Positions 1 to 8,166 of a DNA stretch of 18,500 nucleotides are shown piece by piece. Source of the stretch: Nitrospirota bacterium (GTDB lineage Bacteria > Nitrospirota > Nitrospiria > Nitrospirales > Nitrospiraceae). The notes under the pieces are model-generated. The model was not told where the DNA came from. It ran no database searches and saw nothing but the letters and a program-made list of their open reading frames with translations. Location of the stretch: the NCBI GenBank assembly GCA_016222925.1, contig JACRQB010000148.1, positions 1 through 18,500 of the forward strand, given 5' to 3'. The position numbers were made by a program, and so were the translations under genes. The stretch's first letter is position 1, and each line of letters begins with the position of its first letter.

Positions 1-1
1 C

Positions 2-1267
2 CCTCGCCTTGATGAACCGCCGGTCGAGCAGGTTGAAAGCGAAGTCTCCGAAGCTGAGCGGAAGTTGTTCCTGTTAGAACCGAATGCGTCGTCGCCCAAT
101 CGGCGGGAAGAACTGTTGTTGAATATGGGCCCGCAACATCCGAGCACACATGGAGTCGTGCGGGTCGTCCTGGAATTGGATGGAGAACGGATCGTCAAAG
201 CGACACCGGATCTGGGGTACCTCCATCGGGGAGTGGAAAAACTGGCCGAAGGTCTGGCCTACATGCAGATCATCCCTCATACCGACCGCCTCGACTATGT
301 CTGCGCAATGGCGAATAACTACGCCTATGTCCGGGCCGTTGAGAAACTCCTCGATATCACCGTGCCTGAACGAGCGGAGTATATCCGCACCATTGTCGCG
401 GAGATGCAGCGCATTTTGGGACATCTGTTCTGGTTGGGCGCCCAGGCCCTGGATATCGGAGCCATGACGGTCTTCTTCTGGACGTTTCGCGAGCGGGAAA
501 CCTTGCTCGACATGTTCGAACGGCTGTGTGGTGCCAGGCTGACTTTGAATTATTATCGGATCGGCGGCGTGGATAGCGACTTCACTCCGGAATTAGTGAC
601 CCGCCTGAAGGAGTTCTTGGAGACCTTCCCCCAGAAGGTGAATGAGTACGATTCGCTGCTCGCGAGCAATCGGATTTGGCTGGGACGAACGAAACATATC
701 GCGGTGATCTCAGGGGAAGATGCGATCAATTTTGGAATGACCGGTCCTACCTTGCGGGGATCCGGCGTGTCCTACGATGTGCGTAAACTCGAACCCTACG
801 GGGTCTACCATAAAGTGGACTGGGAAGTGCCGGTCGGGAAAAACGGCGACACCTACGATCGCTATTGGATTCGTGTCGAAGAGATGCGTCAGAGCGCACG
901 GATCATCTCACAATGTCTCGACCAGATGCCGCCTGGACCGATCATCGCTGATATACCGCAATACATTCCGCCGCCGAAGCTGCAAGTGATGCGCGATATG
1001 GAAAGTTTGATTCACCATTTCATCATCTTCACGCAAGGGTTCAAGCCCCCGAAGGGGGAAACCTATTGCGCGACCGAAGCGCCAAAAGGCGAACTGGGAT
1101 TTTTTATCATCAGCGACGGCAGCCCCCGTCCCTATCGACTGAAAATCCGCTCACCGTCCTTCATCCACATGGGGGCATTTGACCATATGGCGCGTGGCTA
1201 TTTGATTTCCGACATCATCACAATTTTCGGGACCTATGATGTGGTCATGGGGGAGTGTGATCGGTGA
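2..1267 (+). CDS. nuoD: NADH-quinone oxidoreductase subunit D (5' end open at window edge)
   Basis: This is the 49-kDa-type subunit of complex I. It sits at the junction of the peripheral and membrane arms and forms much of the quinone-binding cavity with NuoB and NuoH. The family signature GPQHPSTHG begins at the ATG at 125. Other conserved blocks are DLGYLHRGVEK, DRLDYVCAM, RIGGVDSDF, GPTLRGSG and the C-terminal GAFDHMARGYLISDIITIFGTYDVVMGECDR, given here as two runs: GAFDHMARGY and then LISDIITIFGTYDVVMGECD. The frame is open leftward to base 2 with no ATG or GTG; TTG at 65 is the only start-like codon before 125. The gene therefore probably begins outside the window. The residues before GPQHP are rich in Glu and Pro, more than a typical NuoD N-terminus. 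A fusion to an upstream subunit such as NuoC cannot be excluded. It is the first gene of the visible nuo operon, 73 bp before nuoE. Confidence 0.93.
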   Translation, partial: PRLDEPPVEQVESEVSEAERKLFLLEPNASSPNRREELLLNMGPQHPSTHGVVRVVLELDGERIVKATPDLGYLHRGVEKLAEGLAYMQIIPHTDRLDYVCAMANNYAYVRAVEKLLDITVPERAEYIRTIVAEMQRILGHLFWLGAQALDIGAMTVFFWTFRERETLLDMFERLCGARLTLNYYRIGGVDSDFTPELVTRLKEFLETFPQKVNEYDSLLASNRIWLGRTKHIAVISGEDAINFGMTGPTLRGSGVSYDVRKLEPYGVYHKVDWEVPVGKNGDTYDRYWIRVEEMRQSARIISQCLDQMPPGPIIADIPQYIPPPKLQVMRDMESLIHHFIIFTQGFKPPKGETYCATEAPKGELGFFIISDGSPRPYRLKIRSPSFIHMGAFDHMARGYLISDIITIFGTYDVVMGECDR

Positions 1268-1340
1268 GACACGAGCGGTTGATATTCGGAGTTTGTCAGC
1301 CGGCCCCTTGCGCGCATATCAGCACCAGGACTGTGGAAGC

Positions 1341-1874
1341 ATGACGTTCTTAGAAAAATACAAAGACGAAATCGCGGACATCCTGTCACGCTATCCGGTT
1401 ATGCGCTCCGCGTTGATCCCACTCCTCTACGTCGCGCAGCGTGACCAGGGCTATGTGACCGAATCGGCCATGCAAGAGATCGCGCATCTGCTCAGGCTGA
1501 CCCCTCCACAGGTCTATGAAACGATCACTTTTTACACGATGTTTAACCTGAAGCCGGTGGGCAAATTCCATATTCAGGTGTGCAAATCCCTCATGTGCGC
1601 CCTCGTCGGCTCGGATACGGTGATCGAATGGATCAAAGTAAAGCTGGGGATCGCCCCGGGGGAATCGACGGCGGACGGACTGTTCAGCCTCAGCGTGGTG
1701 GAATGTTTGGCCGCCTGCGGGACCGGGCCCATGATGCAGATCAACGAGGACTATTACGAGCAGCTGACCGAAGGTAAGCTGGACCGAATTTTGGCCGATC
1801 TGCGATCGACCGGAACCAGTCCACTGAAGAGCGGGCCGTTCATGTGGCCGGAACCTGTGACCGGTAAAGGGTGA
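1341..1874 (+). CDS. nuoE: NADH-quinone oxidoreductase subunit E (24 kDa, [2Fe-2S])
   Basis: NuoE has a thioredoxin-like fold and carries the [2Fe-2S] cluster N1a next to the FMN site of NuoF. The 177-residue product has the four expected ligands, Cys81 and Cys86 (C-x4-C) and Cys122 and Cys126 (C-x3-C in ECLAACGTGP). An N-terminal helical region carries the family-like stretch PPQVYETITFYTMF. The frame is open upstream to 1236 inside nuoD, but the ATG at 1341 gives the normal family length and the expected N-terminus (MTFLEKYKDEI). No strong ribosome binding site precedes it (weak TGGAAG), so coupling to nuoD is plausible. The stop codon lies inside a 7-bp-periodic repeat that runs into the nuoE-nuoF spacer. 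Confidence 0.95.
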   Translation: MTFLEKYKDEIADILSRYPVMRSALIPLLYVAQRDQGYVTESAMQEIAHLLRLTPPQVYETITFYTMFNLKPVGKFHIQVCKSLMCALVGSDTVIEWIKVKLGIAPGESTADGLFSLSVVECLAACGTGPMMQINEDYYEQLTEGKLDRILADLRSTGTSPLKSGPFMWPEPVTGKG

Positions 1875-1952
1875 GCAATGAAGAGTGAATGGATATTCAT
1901 CGATTGCAGACTCATGTCAGCAACGCCTTACCCCTCACCCTTGACACCTTAC
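1857..1952. repeat. Inverted pair of 7-bp-periodic repeats, nuoE 3' end and nuoE-nuoF spacer
   Basis: GTRA-like words recur at exact 7-bp steps on the left: GTGA 1857, GTAA 1864, GTGA 1871, ATGA 1878, GTGA 1885. The right side has the reverse-complement type at the same step: TTAC 1928, TCAC 1935, TGAC 1942, TTAC 1949. Read on one strand, the heptad is roughly GTRARGG. The two halves can pair; 1867-1875 (AAGGGTGAG) is a perfect 9-bp complement of 1934-1942 across a 58-nt loop. The left array overlaps the last codons and the stop of nuoE. It resembles the short tandem heptamer repeats known from some other bacteria. Its function is unknown; an RNA hairpin between operon genes is one possibility. 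Confidence 0.55.
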
Positions 1953-1965
1953 GAGCCGGTGTAAG

Positions 1966-3270
1966 ATGCCCAAGCACGAACTCATTCTCCTGAAGAACAT
2001 GATGCAACCCGGCTATACCGGGTCGCTGACCGACTATGAGAAGACCGGAGGCTACCAAGCCTTGCGCAATACACTGGGGAAGATCGCCCCGGCAGACGTG
2101 ACGACAATAGTCCGAAAATCAGGCCTGCGCGGCCGAGGCGGCGCAGGCTTCCCGACCGGTGTGAAATGGGGATTTCTGCCGAAAGACTATCAGGGTCCCC
2201 GGTATCTGTGCTGCAACGCCGACGAGAGCGAGCCCGGTACGTTTAAAGATCGTCAACTCATGGAGCGGGACCCTCATCAAGTCTTGGAAGGCATTGTGTT
2301 GGCCTGCTATGCCATCGGTTCGGAAACCGCCTACATCTATATCCGTGGAGAAATGGTCCTGGGCTCCAAAATCTTGGAACAGGCCATCGGCGAAGCCAGA
2401 GTCGCCGGATATATCGGGAAGAACATCCTCGGCACAGGTATCAACGTAGACGTGTGGGTGCATCGGGGAGCGGGAGCCTATATCTGCGGCGAGGAAACGG
2501 CCCTCTTGGAATCACTCGAAGGCAAACGCGGACTCCCTCGCATTAAACCGCCGTTTCCAGCCACACATGGCCTCTACAATAAGCCGACCGTCGTCAATAA
2601 CGTCGAGACGCTGGCGAACCTCCCCCACATCATCACCCGAGGCCCCGAATGGTTTGCGGCGATCGGGTCACCGCCGAAGAGCACCGGTACCAGGGTCTTC
2701 TGTGTCAGCGGGCATGTGAAACGACCGGGCAATTATGAAGTTCCGATGGGCATGACGGTCCGCGAATTGGTGTACGAGTATGCCGGCGGCATGCGGTCCG
2801 ACAAACCGATGAAAGCCTTTATTCCCGGTGGAGCGTCGGCGCCTTTTCTGACGCCGGCCCATCTCGACGTGAAACTGGATTTTGAGCATGTTGCAGCGGC
2901 GGGATCGATGTTGGGATCAGGGGGCGTGACAGTGATGGAGGAAGGCACCAGCATGGTCTGGGCCGCGCTTCGGCTCATGGAATTTTTCTACCATGAGTCC
3001 TGTGGGAAATGCAGTCCGTGCCGGGAAGGCAGTTCTTGGCTCGTCCAGACCATGCGCAGAATTTCGGCGAAACGTGGCCGAATGGAGGATCTTGAAACCT
3101 TGTTGGATCTATGTAAAAACATCGCAGGTCGCACGGTCTGTGCCTTCGGTGACGCGGAAGTCGCTCCAATCCAAAGCACGCTGAAGCATTGGCGACAGGA
3201 ATACGTCGACCTCATCAATGAAGCAGAAACCGCGAACCTGATCAGACCTGAACCGGTAGGAAGACCATGA
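1966..3270 (+). CDS. nuoF: NADH-quinone oxidoreductase subunit F (NADH/FMN-binding, 51 kDa)
   Basis: NuoF is the entry point of complex I: it binds NADH and FMN and passes electrons to cluster N3. The 434 residues match the usual family length. The glycine-rich nucleotide-binding loop GRGGAGFPTGVKW is at about residues 56-68. The second NADH/FMN block GAGAYICGEETALLESLEG is at 168-186. The central SLBB-type region follows (about 240-320). Near the C-terminus are the [4Fe-4S] N3 ligands Cys346, Cys349 and Cys352 (ESCGKCSPCREG) plus Cys392 (TVCAFGDA). The ATG at 1966 gives the expected N-terminus and lies 91 bp after nuoE, behind a weak hairpin (TTAC 1949-1952 with GTAA 1961-1964). No strong ribosome binding site is visible. 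Confidence 0.97.
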   Translation: MPKHELILLKNMMQPGYTGSLTDYEKTGGYQALRNTLGKIAPADVTTIVRKSGLRGRGGAGFPTGVKWGFLPKDYQGPRYLCCNADESEPGTFKDRQLMERDPHQVLEGIVLACYAIGSETAYIYIRGEMVLGSKILEQAIGEARVAGYIGKNILGTGINVDVWVHRGAGAYICGEETALLESLEGKRGLPRIKPPFPATHGLYNKPTVVNNVETLANLPHIITRGPEWFAAIGSPPKSTGTRVFCVSGHVKRPGNYEVPMGMTVRELVYEYAGGMRSDKPMKAFIPGGASAPFLTPAHLDVKLDFEHVAAAGSMLGSGGVTVMEEGTSMVWAALRLMEFFYHESCGKCSPCREGSSWLVQTMRRISAKRGRMEDLETLLDLCKNIAGRTVCAFGDAEVAPIQSTLKHWRQEYVDLINEAETANLIRPEPVGRP

Positions 3271-3275
3271 TGGGA

Positions 3276-3336
3276 ATCTGTCAATCTGATGACCTGTTGA
3301 ATGGAAGATATTCCTCAGATCGACTGATCATCAGAT
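3276..3336. repeat. Inverted pair of 8-bp-periodic pentamers in the nuoF-nuoG spacer
   Basis: On the left, ATCTG (3276), ATCTG (3284) and ACCTG (3292) recur at exact 8-bp steps. On the right, CAGAT (3316), CTGAT (3324) and CAGAT (3332) recur at the same step and are the reverse-complement type. The arms ATCTGATGA (3284-3292) and TCATCAGAT (3328-3336) are perfectly complementary, giving a 9-bp stem over a 35-nt loop. The loop contains a smaller GGAA/TTCC pairing. The element fills most of the 80-bp spacer and ends 14 bp before the nuoG start. It is built like the nuoE-nuoF and dapF-uvrC repeats but with a period of 8 rather than 7. Confidence 0.5.
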
Positions 3337-3350
3337 AATAAAGTTAGACT

Positions 3351-5822
3351 ATGCCTGAAACCACATCACAGATGGTTCGTATCACGATCGACGGCATGAC
3401 GGTCCATGTCCCCAAAGGGACATTGGTGATCGAAGCGGCGCGGCGCGTCGGCGTCATGATTCCGCATTTCTGCTACCACCCGAAACTCAAACCGGACGCC
3501 AATTGCCGTATGTGCCTGGTTGAAATCGAAAAGATGCCCAAGCTTCAAACGGCTTGCAGCACACCGGCCGATGAAGGGATGAACATACGCACGGCCACCA
3601 CGGCGGTCGACGACGCCCATAAATCAGTGCTCGAGTTTATCCTTGCCAATCATCCGCTGGACTGTCCGGTCTGCGATCAAGGGGGAAAGTGCGATCTTCA
3701 AGACTTTTCGCACCAGTACACCGCCACCAGCCGGTTCGTTGAAACCAAGCGCATCTTCCAGAAGGAGTATTTCAGCCCGCTCATTGAAACACAGATGAAT
3801 CGCTGCGTGCAGTGCCTCCGCTGCGTCCGATACTGCGATGAAGTGATGGACGTCAAGGCCTTGGCACCGGTCGGTCGCGGGACCATGACGGAAATCAAGC
3901 ACTTCGGCTCTCACCCGCTCGATTGTGAGTTCTGCGGCGGCTGTGTTCAGATCTGTCCGGTCGGCGCGATTACCAGCCGACTGTCCATGTACGAGTACCG
4001 TCCGTGGATGTTGAAACGAGCCGAAACCATCTGCGGTTACTGCGGAGATGGGTGCCAGATCACGGTGCAGACCAAAGGACAGGAGCTTATTGAAGTGAAC
4101 TCAGCGCATGGAGCGGGACGCAACAACGGCGACCTGTGCGCCCGGGGGTTTTTTGGATTCCATGCGGCCAGCGATCCACAGCGCCTGACCCATCCGCTGA
4201 TTCGGCGCGATGGCAGGCTGATGCAAACGACCTGGGAAGAAGCTCTGGAATACGTCGCCGGCCGTGTCGGCGAGATTCAAGCCGCGTATGGAGGCCAGAG
4301 CGTCGGAGGCTTGATCTCGGGCCGTTGCACTAATGAAGAATTGTATCTGTTTCAGAAATTTCTCCGCGTAGCTGTCGGCACCAACCATATCGACAGCAGC
4401 GCGCGGTATGGCCATGTCAACGGCCTGCAGGCCATGCGACTGGTGCAGGGGACACATCGGTGGACCGTCACCTTCGACGACATCCTGGACGCGGATGTTC
4501 TGATCCTCGTCGGGACGAATATTACCGAGACGAATCCCATCACAGGCCTCAAAGTGAAAGAAGCGGTGAAGAAACGCCGGGCGACGTTGATTACGATTGA
4601 ATCATTGGAGCCCGTCGTCGACACCATGAGCAACATCGCCAATCTCTCACACCATCATTTCCGTATTCCGACCAGCGACACACACCATGCGATCGTCGGT
4701 CTGGTGAAGGCCGTCCTCGAACAGAATTTGACACAACCGGACCTCGCGCAACGACATCCGACGTATTTCAACGCCATGACGAGCGCGCTACAACAGATCT
4801 CGTGGCAGGAGATCCAGACAGCGACCGGAATCGAGCCGGAGGCGTATGTGAGGGCAGCCAAAGCGGCGGCAGGAGCACGCCGGGTCGTGATCGTGGCCGG
4901 GCAGCTCTTATTGCGAAGCGAACAGGGCTACAGCGGGTGTTTGACCCTCTTCGATCTCCTTCTTCTGACAGGGAAGTTGGATGGGCCTGGCTGTGGCTTT
5001 GCCCCGCTCGCCGAAGAAAATAACGACCAGGGCGCGGTCGAAATGGGAACCGTCACCGAACTTCTTCCCGGAGCACAACCCATTACCAGCGGCACAGAGC
5101 GCGAGAGGATCGCGAAACAATGGAAAAGCGAACTTCCAACTGACACAGGAGCGTCCCTCATCGAGATGTTGGAGCGAGCCCGCGCGGGATCTCTCAAAGC
5201 CATGTTCATCGTCGGAGAGAATCCAGTCGGAAGCCTCCCTGCGGCGATCCATGCCGAGACCTCGCTGCGCAATCTTGATCTCTTGGTATGCCAGGAGCTA
5301 TTTTTAACGGAGACGGCCGCCAAGGAAATTCGGAGCCTCATTCCTGGCTATAGCTCGCTGGGGCCCACACCGTTGCCTCCCAAAGTGGATCGCTCGGTCG
5401 TGGACCGCTATCTTACCGATGGATATCAGCGTGACCTCGCAACGAGGTACCACCCAATCCCACGCGCGTCCAGACCGGATGGAACCGTACGACTAGAATT
5501 GACACAAAGCCTGTTCCATTCTGGAAAATTATCCACACGATCAAAGGGGTTGTTACAAGTCGAAGGAAGCGGTCGGCTCCGTATCAGTCCATCTGACGCC
5601 GCGCGCTTTGCCTTGTCGGATGGCGATCGTGTCCGCCTCTCCAGCACATCCGGAGAAATGACAACCGAGGTCAAAATTATGGAACGGGTCCCACAAGGAA
5701 CGGCATGGTTCCCGTATCACTTTGGTCAAGCAGCCGTCCACCTATTTGAATGCGCTATCGATCCGATCACCCATGTGCCGTCGTTCCGGACGGCGACGGT
5801 GTCCATGATGAAGGTGGCGTGA
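3351..5822 (+). CDS. nuoG: NADH-quinone oxidoreductase subunit G (75 kDa, multi-cluster)
   Basis: NuoG is the largest peripheral-arm subunit and carries several iron-sulfur clusters. Of its 823 residues, the first 90 or so are a ferredoxin-like [2Fe-2S] domain (Cys41, Cys52, Cys55, Cys69). The His-Cys [4Fe-4S] motif follows (His101, Cys105, Cys108, Cys114), then two ferredoxin-type clusters (Cys152/155/158 with Cys202, and Cys192/195/198 with Cys162). Cys228, Cys231, Cys235 and Cys263 form the optional N7 site present only in some bacteria. The rest is a molybdopterin-oxidoreductase-like domain with a C-terminal dinucleotide-binding-like fold (about 720-820), which in this family normally binds no molybdenum cofactor. 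The ATG at 3351 gives the standard N-terminus; its ribosome binding site is weak. Confidence 0.96.
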   Translation: MPETTSQMVRITIDGMTVHVPKGTLVIEAARRVGVMIPHFCYHPKLKPDANCRMCLVEIEKMPKLQTACSTPADEGMNIRTATTAVDDAHKSVLEFILANHPLDCPVCDQGGKCDLQDFSHQYTATSRFVETKRIFQKEYFSPLIETQMNRCVQCLRCVRYCDEVMDVKALAPVGRGTMTEIKHFGSHPLDCEFCGGCVQICPVGAITSRLSMYEYRPWMLKRAETICGYCGDGCQITVQTKGQELIEVNSAHGAGRNNGDLCARGFFGFHAASDPQRLTHPLIRRDGRLMQTTWEEALEYVAGRVGEIQAAYGGQSVGGLISGRCTNEELYLFQKFLRVAVGTNHIDSSARYGHVNGLQAMRLVQGTHRWTVTFDDILDADVLILVGTNITETNPITGLKVKEAVKKRRATLITIESLEPVVDTMSNIANLSHHHFRIPTSDTHHAIVGLVKAVLEQNLTQPDLAQRHPTYFNAMTSALQQISWQEIQTATGIEPEAYVRAAKAAAGARRVVIVAGQLLLRSEQGYSGCLTLFDLLLLTGKLDGPGCGFAPLAEENNDQGAVEMGTVTELLPGAQPITSGTERERIAKQWKSELPTDTGASLIEMLERARAGSLKAMFIVGENPVGSLPAAIHAETSLRNLDLLVCQELFLTETAAKEIRSLIPGYSSLGPTPLPPKVDRSVVDRYLTDGYQRDLATRYHPIPRASRPDGTVRLELTQSLFHSGKLSTRSKGLLQVEGSGRLRISPSDAARFALSDGDRVRLSSTSGEMTTEVKIMERVPQGTAWFPYHFGQAAVHLFECAIDPITHVPSFRTATVSMMKVA

Positions 5823-5869
5823 TGACGCTCGTTCAACACGGATCACTGTGCTAATCGAGGAGTCCTATC

Positions 5870-6946
5870 GTGACTGAATTCGGATTGCGTCTCGCTATCT
5901 CCATGACCCAAATCGCCGCAGTCATGGGCGTCGTGGTCATCACCGTGCTCATCCTCACCCTTGCGGAGCGAAAAGTCCTCGGTTGGATGCAGGACCGCAT
6001 GGGTCCGATGGAAGTGGGGCCCTACGGCATTCTCCAGCCGTTTGCGGATGCCATCAAACTCTTCTTTAAGGAAGACATTGTCCCCGCCGGGGCCAACAAG
6101 TTCCTGTTCACCATGGCCCCGATACTATGTCTCATTCCCGCATTCATCGGATTTGCCGTCATTCCGTGGGGCCCCAATCAGACGTTTGAGGTCGGCGGCA
6201 TCACCGTAAGACCGTTTGTCATCAGCGACATCAATATCGGCATTCTGTACATCTTAGCCTTCGCGTCGCTCGGGGCCTACGGCATTATCCTGGGAGGATG
6301 GGCGTCCAACAGCAAATACTCCTTGCTCGGTGGGCTACGATCGGCGGCGCAGATCATCAGTTACGAGCTTAATGTGGGACTGTCCATTGTCGGCGTGTTG
6401 ATTCTTGGCGGTTCACTCAGCCTGGTGAAAATCACCGATGCCCAGGCCGGAGGATTTTGGAATTGGTATCTCTTCGCGTTACCGGCCCCACAAATTTTTG
6501 CGTTTGTCGTCTACGTGATCTCATCGGTGGCGGAAACCAACCGGGTCCCGTTCGATCTGCCGGAAGCGGAGAGTGAGCTCGTCGCCGGCTTCTTCACGGA
6601 ATACAGCGGCCTCAGATTCGCGTTCTTTTTCCTCGCCGAGTACGCCAACATGGTGTTAGTGTCCTGCGTCGCGGCCGCGATGTTTCTCGGTGGATGGAAC
6701 GCACCCTATCCTGGAACGATTATGGCGTTCATCGGCCTGCCGTCCTTGGCCTGGGTCGAGAACACCATGTGGTTTGCGGTCAAGACGTACTCGTTCTTGT
6801 TCCTCTTTTTCTGGCTCCGAGCCACGTTGCCGAGACTGCGCTACGATCAGCTGATGCGATTCGGTTGGAAGGTGCTGTTGCCCATTGCGTTGGGAAACAT
6901 CGTCGTAACGGCCCTTGCGGTGTTTTTCTATCAACAGATGAAATAG
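5870..6946 (+). CDS. nuoH: NADH-quinone oxidoreductase subunit H (quinone-site membrane subunit)
   Basis: NuoH is the membrane subunit that completes the quinone-binding pocket and links the peripheral and membrane arms. The 358 residues form about eight or nine hydrophobic segments. Conserved loops are present: AERKVLGWMQDRMGP near residue 33, the quinone-site loop ETNRVPFDLPEAESELVAGF around 222-241, and the C-terminal WLRATLPRLRYDQLM block. The start is GTG at 5870, supported by a good ribosome binding site GAGGAG at 5857-5862 with a 7-nt spacer; the next in-frame Met is residue 12. The gene follows nuoG by 47 bp and precedes nuoI by 14 bp. It appears intact. Confidence 0.96.
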   Translation: MTEFGLRLAISMTQIAAVMGVVVITVLILTLAERKVLGWMQDRMGPMEVGPYGILQPFADAIKLFFKEDIVPAGANKFLFTMAPILCLIPAFIGFAVIPWGPNQTFEVGGITVRPFVISDINIGILYILAFASLGAYGIILGGWASNSKYSLLGGLRSAAQIISYELNVGLSIVGVLILGGSLSLVKITDAQAGGFWNWYLFALPAPQIFAFVVYVISSVAETNRVPFDLPEAESELVAGFFTEYSGLRFAFFFLAEYANMVLVSCVAAAMFLGGWNAPYPGTIMAFIGLPSLAWVENTMWFAVKTYSFLFLFFWLRATLPRLRYDQLMRFGWKVLLPIALGNIVVTALAVFFYQQMK

Positions 6947-6960
6947 CAGACGAGATCCAT

Positions 6961-7527
6961 ATGGCATCTACGGCAACCACCAAGCGTTTGAACCTACACG
7001 AATGGTTCAAGACGATCACGTTCTACGAGATTCTCGTCGGCATGAAGGCGACCTTGTCCCATCTCCTCAATTACCGTCCCGTGACCTTGCAATACCCTCA
7101 TGAAAAACGCACGTTGCCGGACAATTATCGCGGCATGCTCGCGCTGCTCCGATATGACGATGGGACCGAGAAGTGCGTGGGATGCGACCTCTGTGAAGCT
7201 GCCTGTCCGTCGCGCGTCATCCGGGTCGTCAGCGCCGAAGTGCCGGATGAGCCGACGAAACGTTACTCAAAAGAATATTACATGGACATGACCCGGTGCT
7301 TGTTCTGCGGGATGTGCGTGGATGCCTGCCCCGTCGATGCGCTGGGTATGACGAGAGAGTTTGAATGGGCGGTATACGACAAGCGCCAGCTCCATCTGAA
7401 CAAACAACAATTGCTCGCGATCGGCGACCGTTCGTTTCCAGTCCGCGAGAAACGTCTGGAGCTGCAACATCCAAACGTCGCGTTCTTCAACGTGGCATTC
7501 AAGCACGTGCCACCAAAACCGGACTGA
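6961..7527 (+). CDS. nuoI: NADH-quinone oxidoreductase subunit I (two [4Fe-4S] ferredoxin-like)
   Basis: NuoI holds clusters N6a and N6b, which relay electrons towards NuoB and quinone. The 188-residue product has an amphipathic N-terminal stretch that can lie on the membrane. Two complete C-x2-C-x2-C-x3-C-P motifs follow: Cys72/75/78/82 (KCVGCDLCEAACP) and Cys113/116/119/123 (RCLFCGMCVDACP). The C-terminal region after about residue 130 is longer than in the shortest family members and ends in a basic, proline-rich tail. The frame is open upstream to 6694 within nuoH, but the ATG at 6961, 14 bp after the nuoH stop, gives the normal length and N-terminus. Confidence 0.96.
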   Translation: MASTATTKRLNLHEWFKTITFYEILVGMKATLSHLLNYRPVTLQYPHEKRTLPDNYRGMLALLRYDDGTEKCVGCDLCEAACPSRVIRVVSAEVPDEPTKRYSKEYYMDMTRCLFCGMCVDACPVDALGMTREFEWAVYDKRQLHLNKQQLLAIGDRSFPVREKRLELQHPNVAFFNVAFKHVPPKPD

Positions 7528-7574
7528 CTTTCAAAGAGTACTCATCAGACGAGTAATGACTGCATCACCGTTGC

Positions 7575-7602
7575 GTTAGGCCAGCCCCGGTCGGCCGCTA
7601 AC
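7575..7602 (+). other. Candidate RNA hairpin in the nuoI-nuoJ spacer
   Basis: GTTAG (7575-7579) pairs with CTAAC (7598-7602). Inside this, GCC pairs with GGC around a GC-rich loop, leaving a 2-nt bulge. The hairpin ends 13 nt before the nuoJ start, and the likely nuoJ ribosome binding site AGGA (7605-7608) lies just downstream. There is no T-run after it, so it is not a classical intrinsic terminator. It could tune nuoJ translation or mark an mRNA processing site; that is inference only. Confidence 0.35.
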
Positions 7603-7615
7603 CCAGGAACCATCC

Positions 7616-8140
7616 ATGTCGCAGCTGTTTTTTGGATACTTCGCCGGGATGATCGCCATCACCTCCATTCTGGTGGTGGCGTTGAGAAATCCTGTCTACA
7701 GTGCGCTTTCGCTCTTGGTCATGTTTTTCCATGTCGCGGGACTCTTCATCACACTCCATGCCGAATTTCTCGCGGCCGTGCAGATCATCGTCTATGCCGG
7801 GGCCATTCTCGTGCTGTATCTGTTCGTCGTCATGATACTCAATGTCGCGCAAGACGACCGGTACCATAGCCAATGGCGGATCGCAGGAGTGGTCTGCATT
7901 CCATTGCTCATTGAGTCCATGTTGCTTCTCTCCGGAGGGGCCGGCGCCGTCAACACCGGGAGTCGATCGCTCCAATCCGGACCGCAGGATGCCATCGACA
8001 CCGACAATACGTTGGCCATCGGCAAGACACTTTTTTCAACCTATTTATTCCCGTTCGAGGTGGCCTCCTTGGTCCTCCTTGTGGCAATGATCGGCGCCAT
8101 CGTCCTCGCCAAGCGCGACATCGGCGAACACAACACATAA
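7616..8140 (+). CDS. nuoJ: NADH-quinone oxidoreductase subunit J
   Basis: NuoJ is a small membrane subunit next to NuoK and NuoH; its third helix includes the pi-bulge segment implicated in coupling. The 174 residues contain about five hydrophobic segments. The conserved block AEFLAAVQIIVYAGAILVLY (residues 49-68) is followed by LFVVMIL. A periplasm-facing polar loop lies around residues 108-135. The last helix is FEVASLVLLVAMIGAIVLAKR. The ATG at 7616 has AGGA at 7605-7608 with a 7-nt spacer. The stop overlaps short AACACAT heptad repeats. It is 26 bp before nuoK. Confidence 0.95.
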   Translation: MSQLFFGYFAGMIAITSILVVALRNPVYSALSLLVMFFHVAGLFITLHAEFLAAVQIIVYAGAILVLYLFVVMILNVAQDDRYHSQWRIAGVVCIPLLIESMLLLSGGAGAVNTGSRSLQSGPQDAIDTDNTLAIGKTLFSTYLFPFEVASLVLLVAMIGAIVLAKRDIGEHNT

Positions 8141-8152
8141 CACATGACACAA
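8132..8152. repeat. Three 7-bp repeats at the nuoJ-nuoK junction
   Basis: AACACAT (8132-8138), AACACAT (8139-8145) and GACACAA (8146-8152) form three tandem heptads overlapping the nuoJ stop codon. A further 7-bp spacing occurs just downstream, GTGA at 8160 and ATGA at 8167, the latter being the nuoK start. This is shorter than the other periodic elements in the window and could be chance. Confidence 0.35.
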
Positions 8153-8166
8153 ACGGGCAGTGACGA

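Noticed and set aside
1236..1340. Longer N-terminus for nuoE starting inside nuoD
   Set aside because: The added residues are not family-like and overlap the conserved nuoD end; ATG 1341 gives the normal length.
4908..5341. Overlapping antisense frames of 114-137 codons opposite nuoG
   Set aside because: They mirror codon bias of the coding strand and contain no motifs or ribosome binding site.
6694..6960. Longer N-terminus for nuoI starting inside nuoH
   Set aside because: The added residues are an out-of-frame reading of conserved nuoH; ATG 6961 gives the normal NuoI start.
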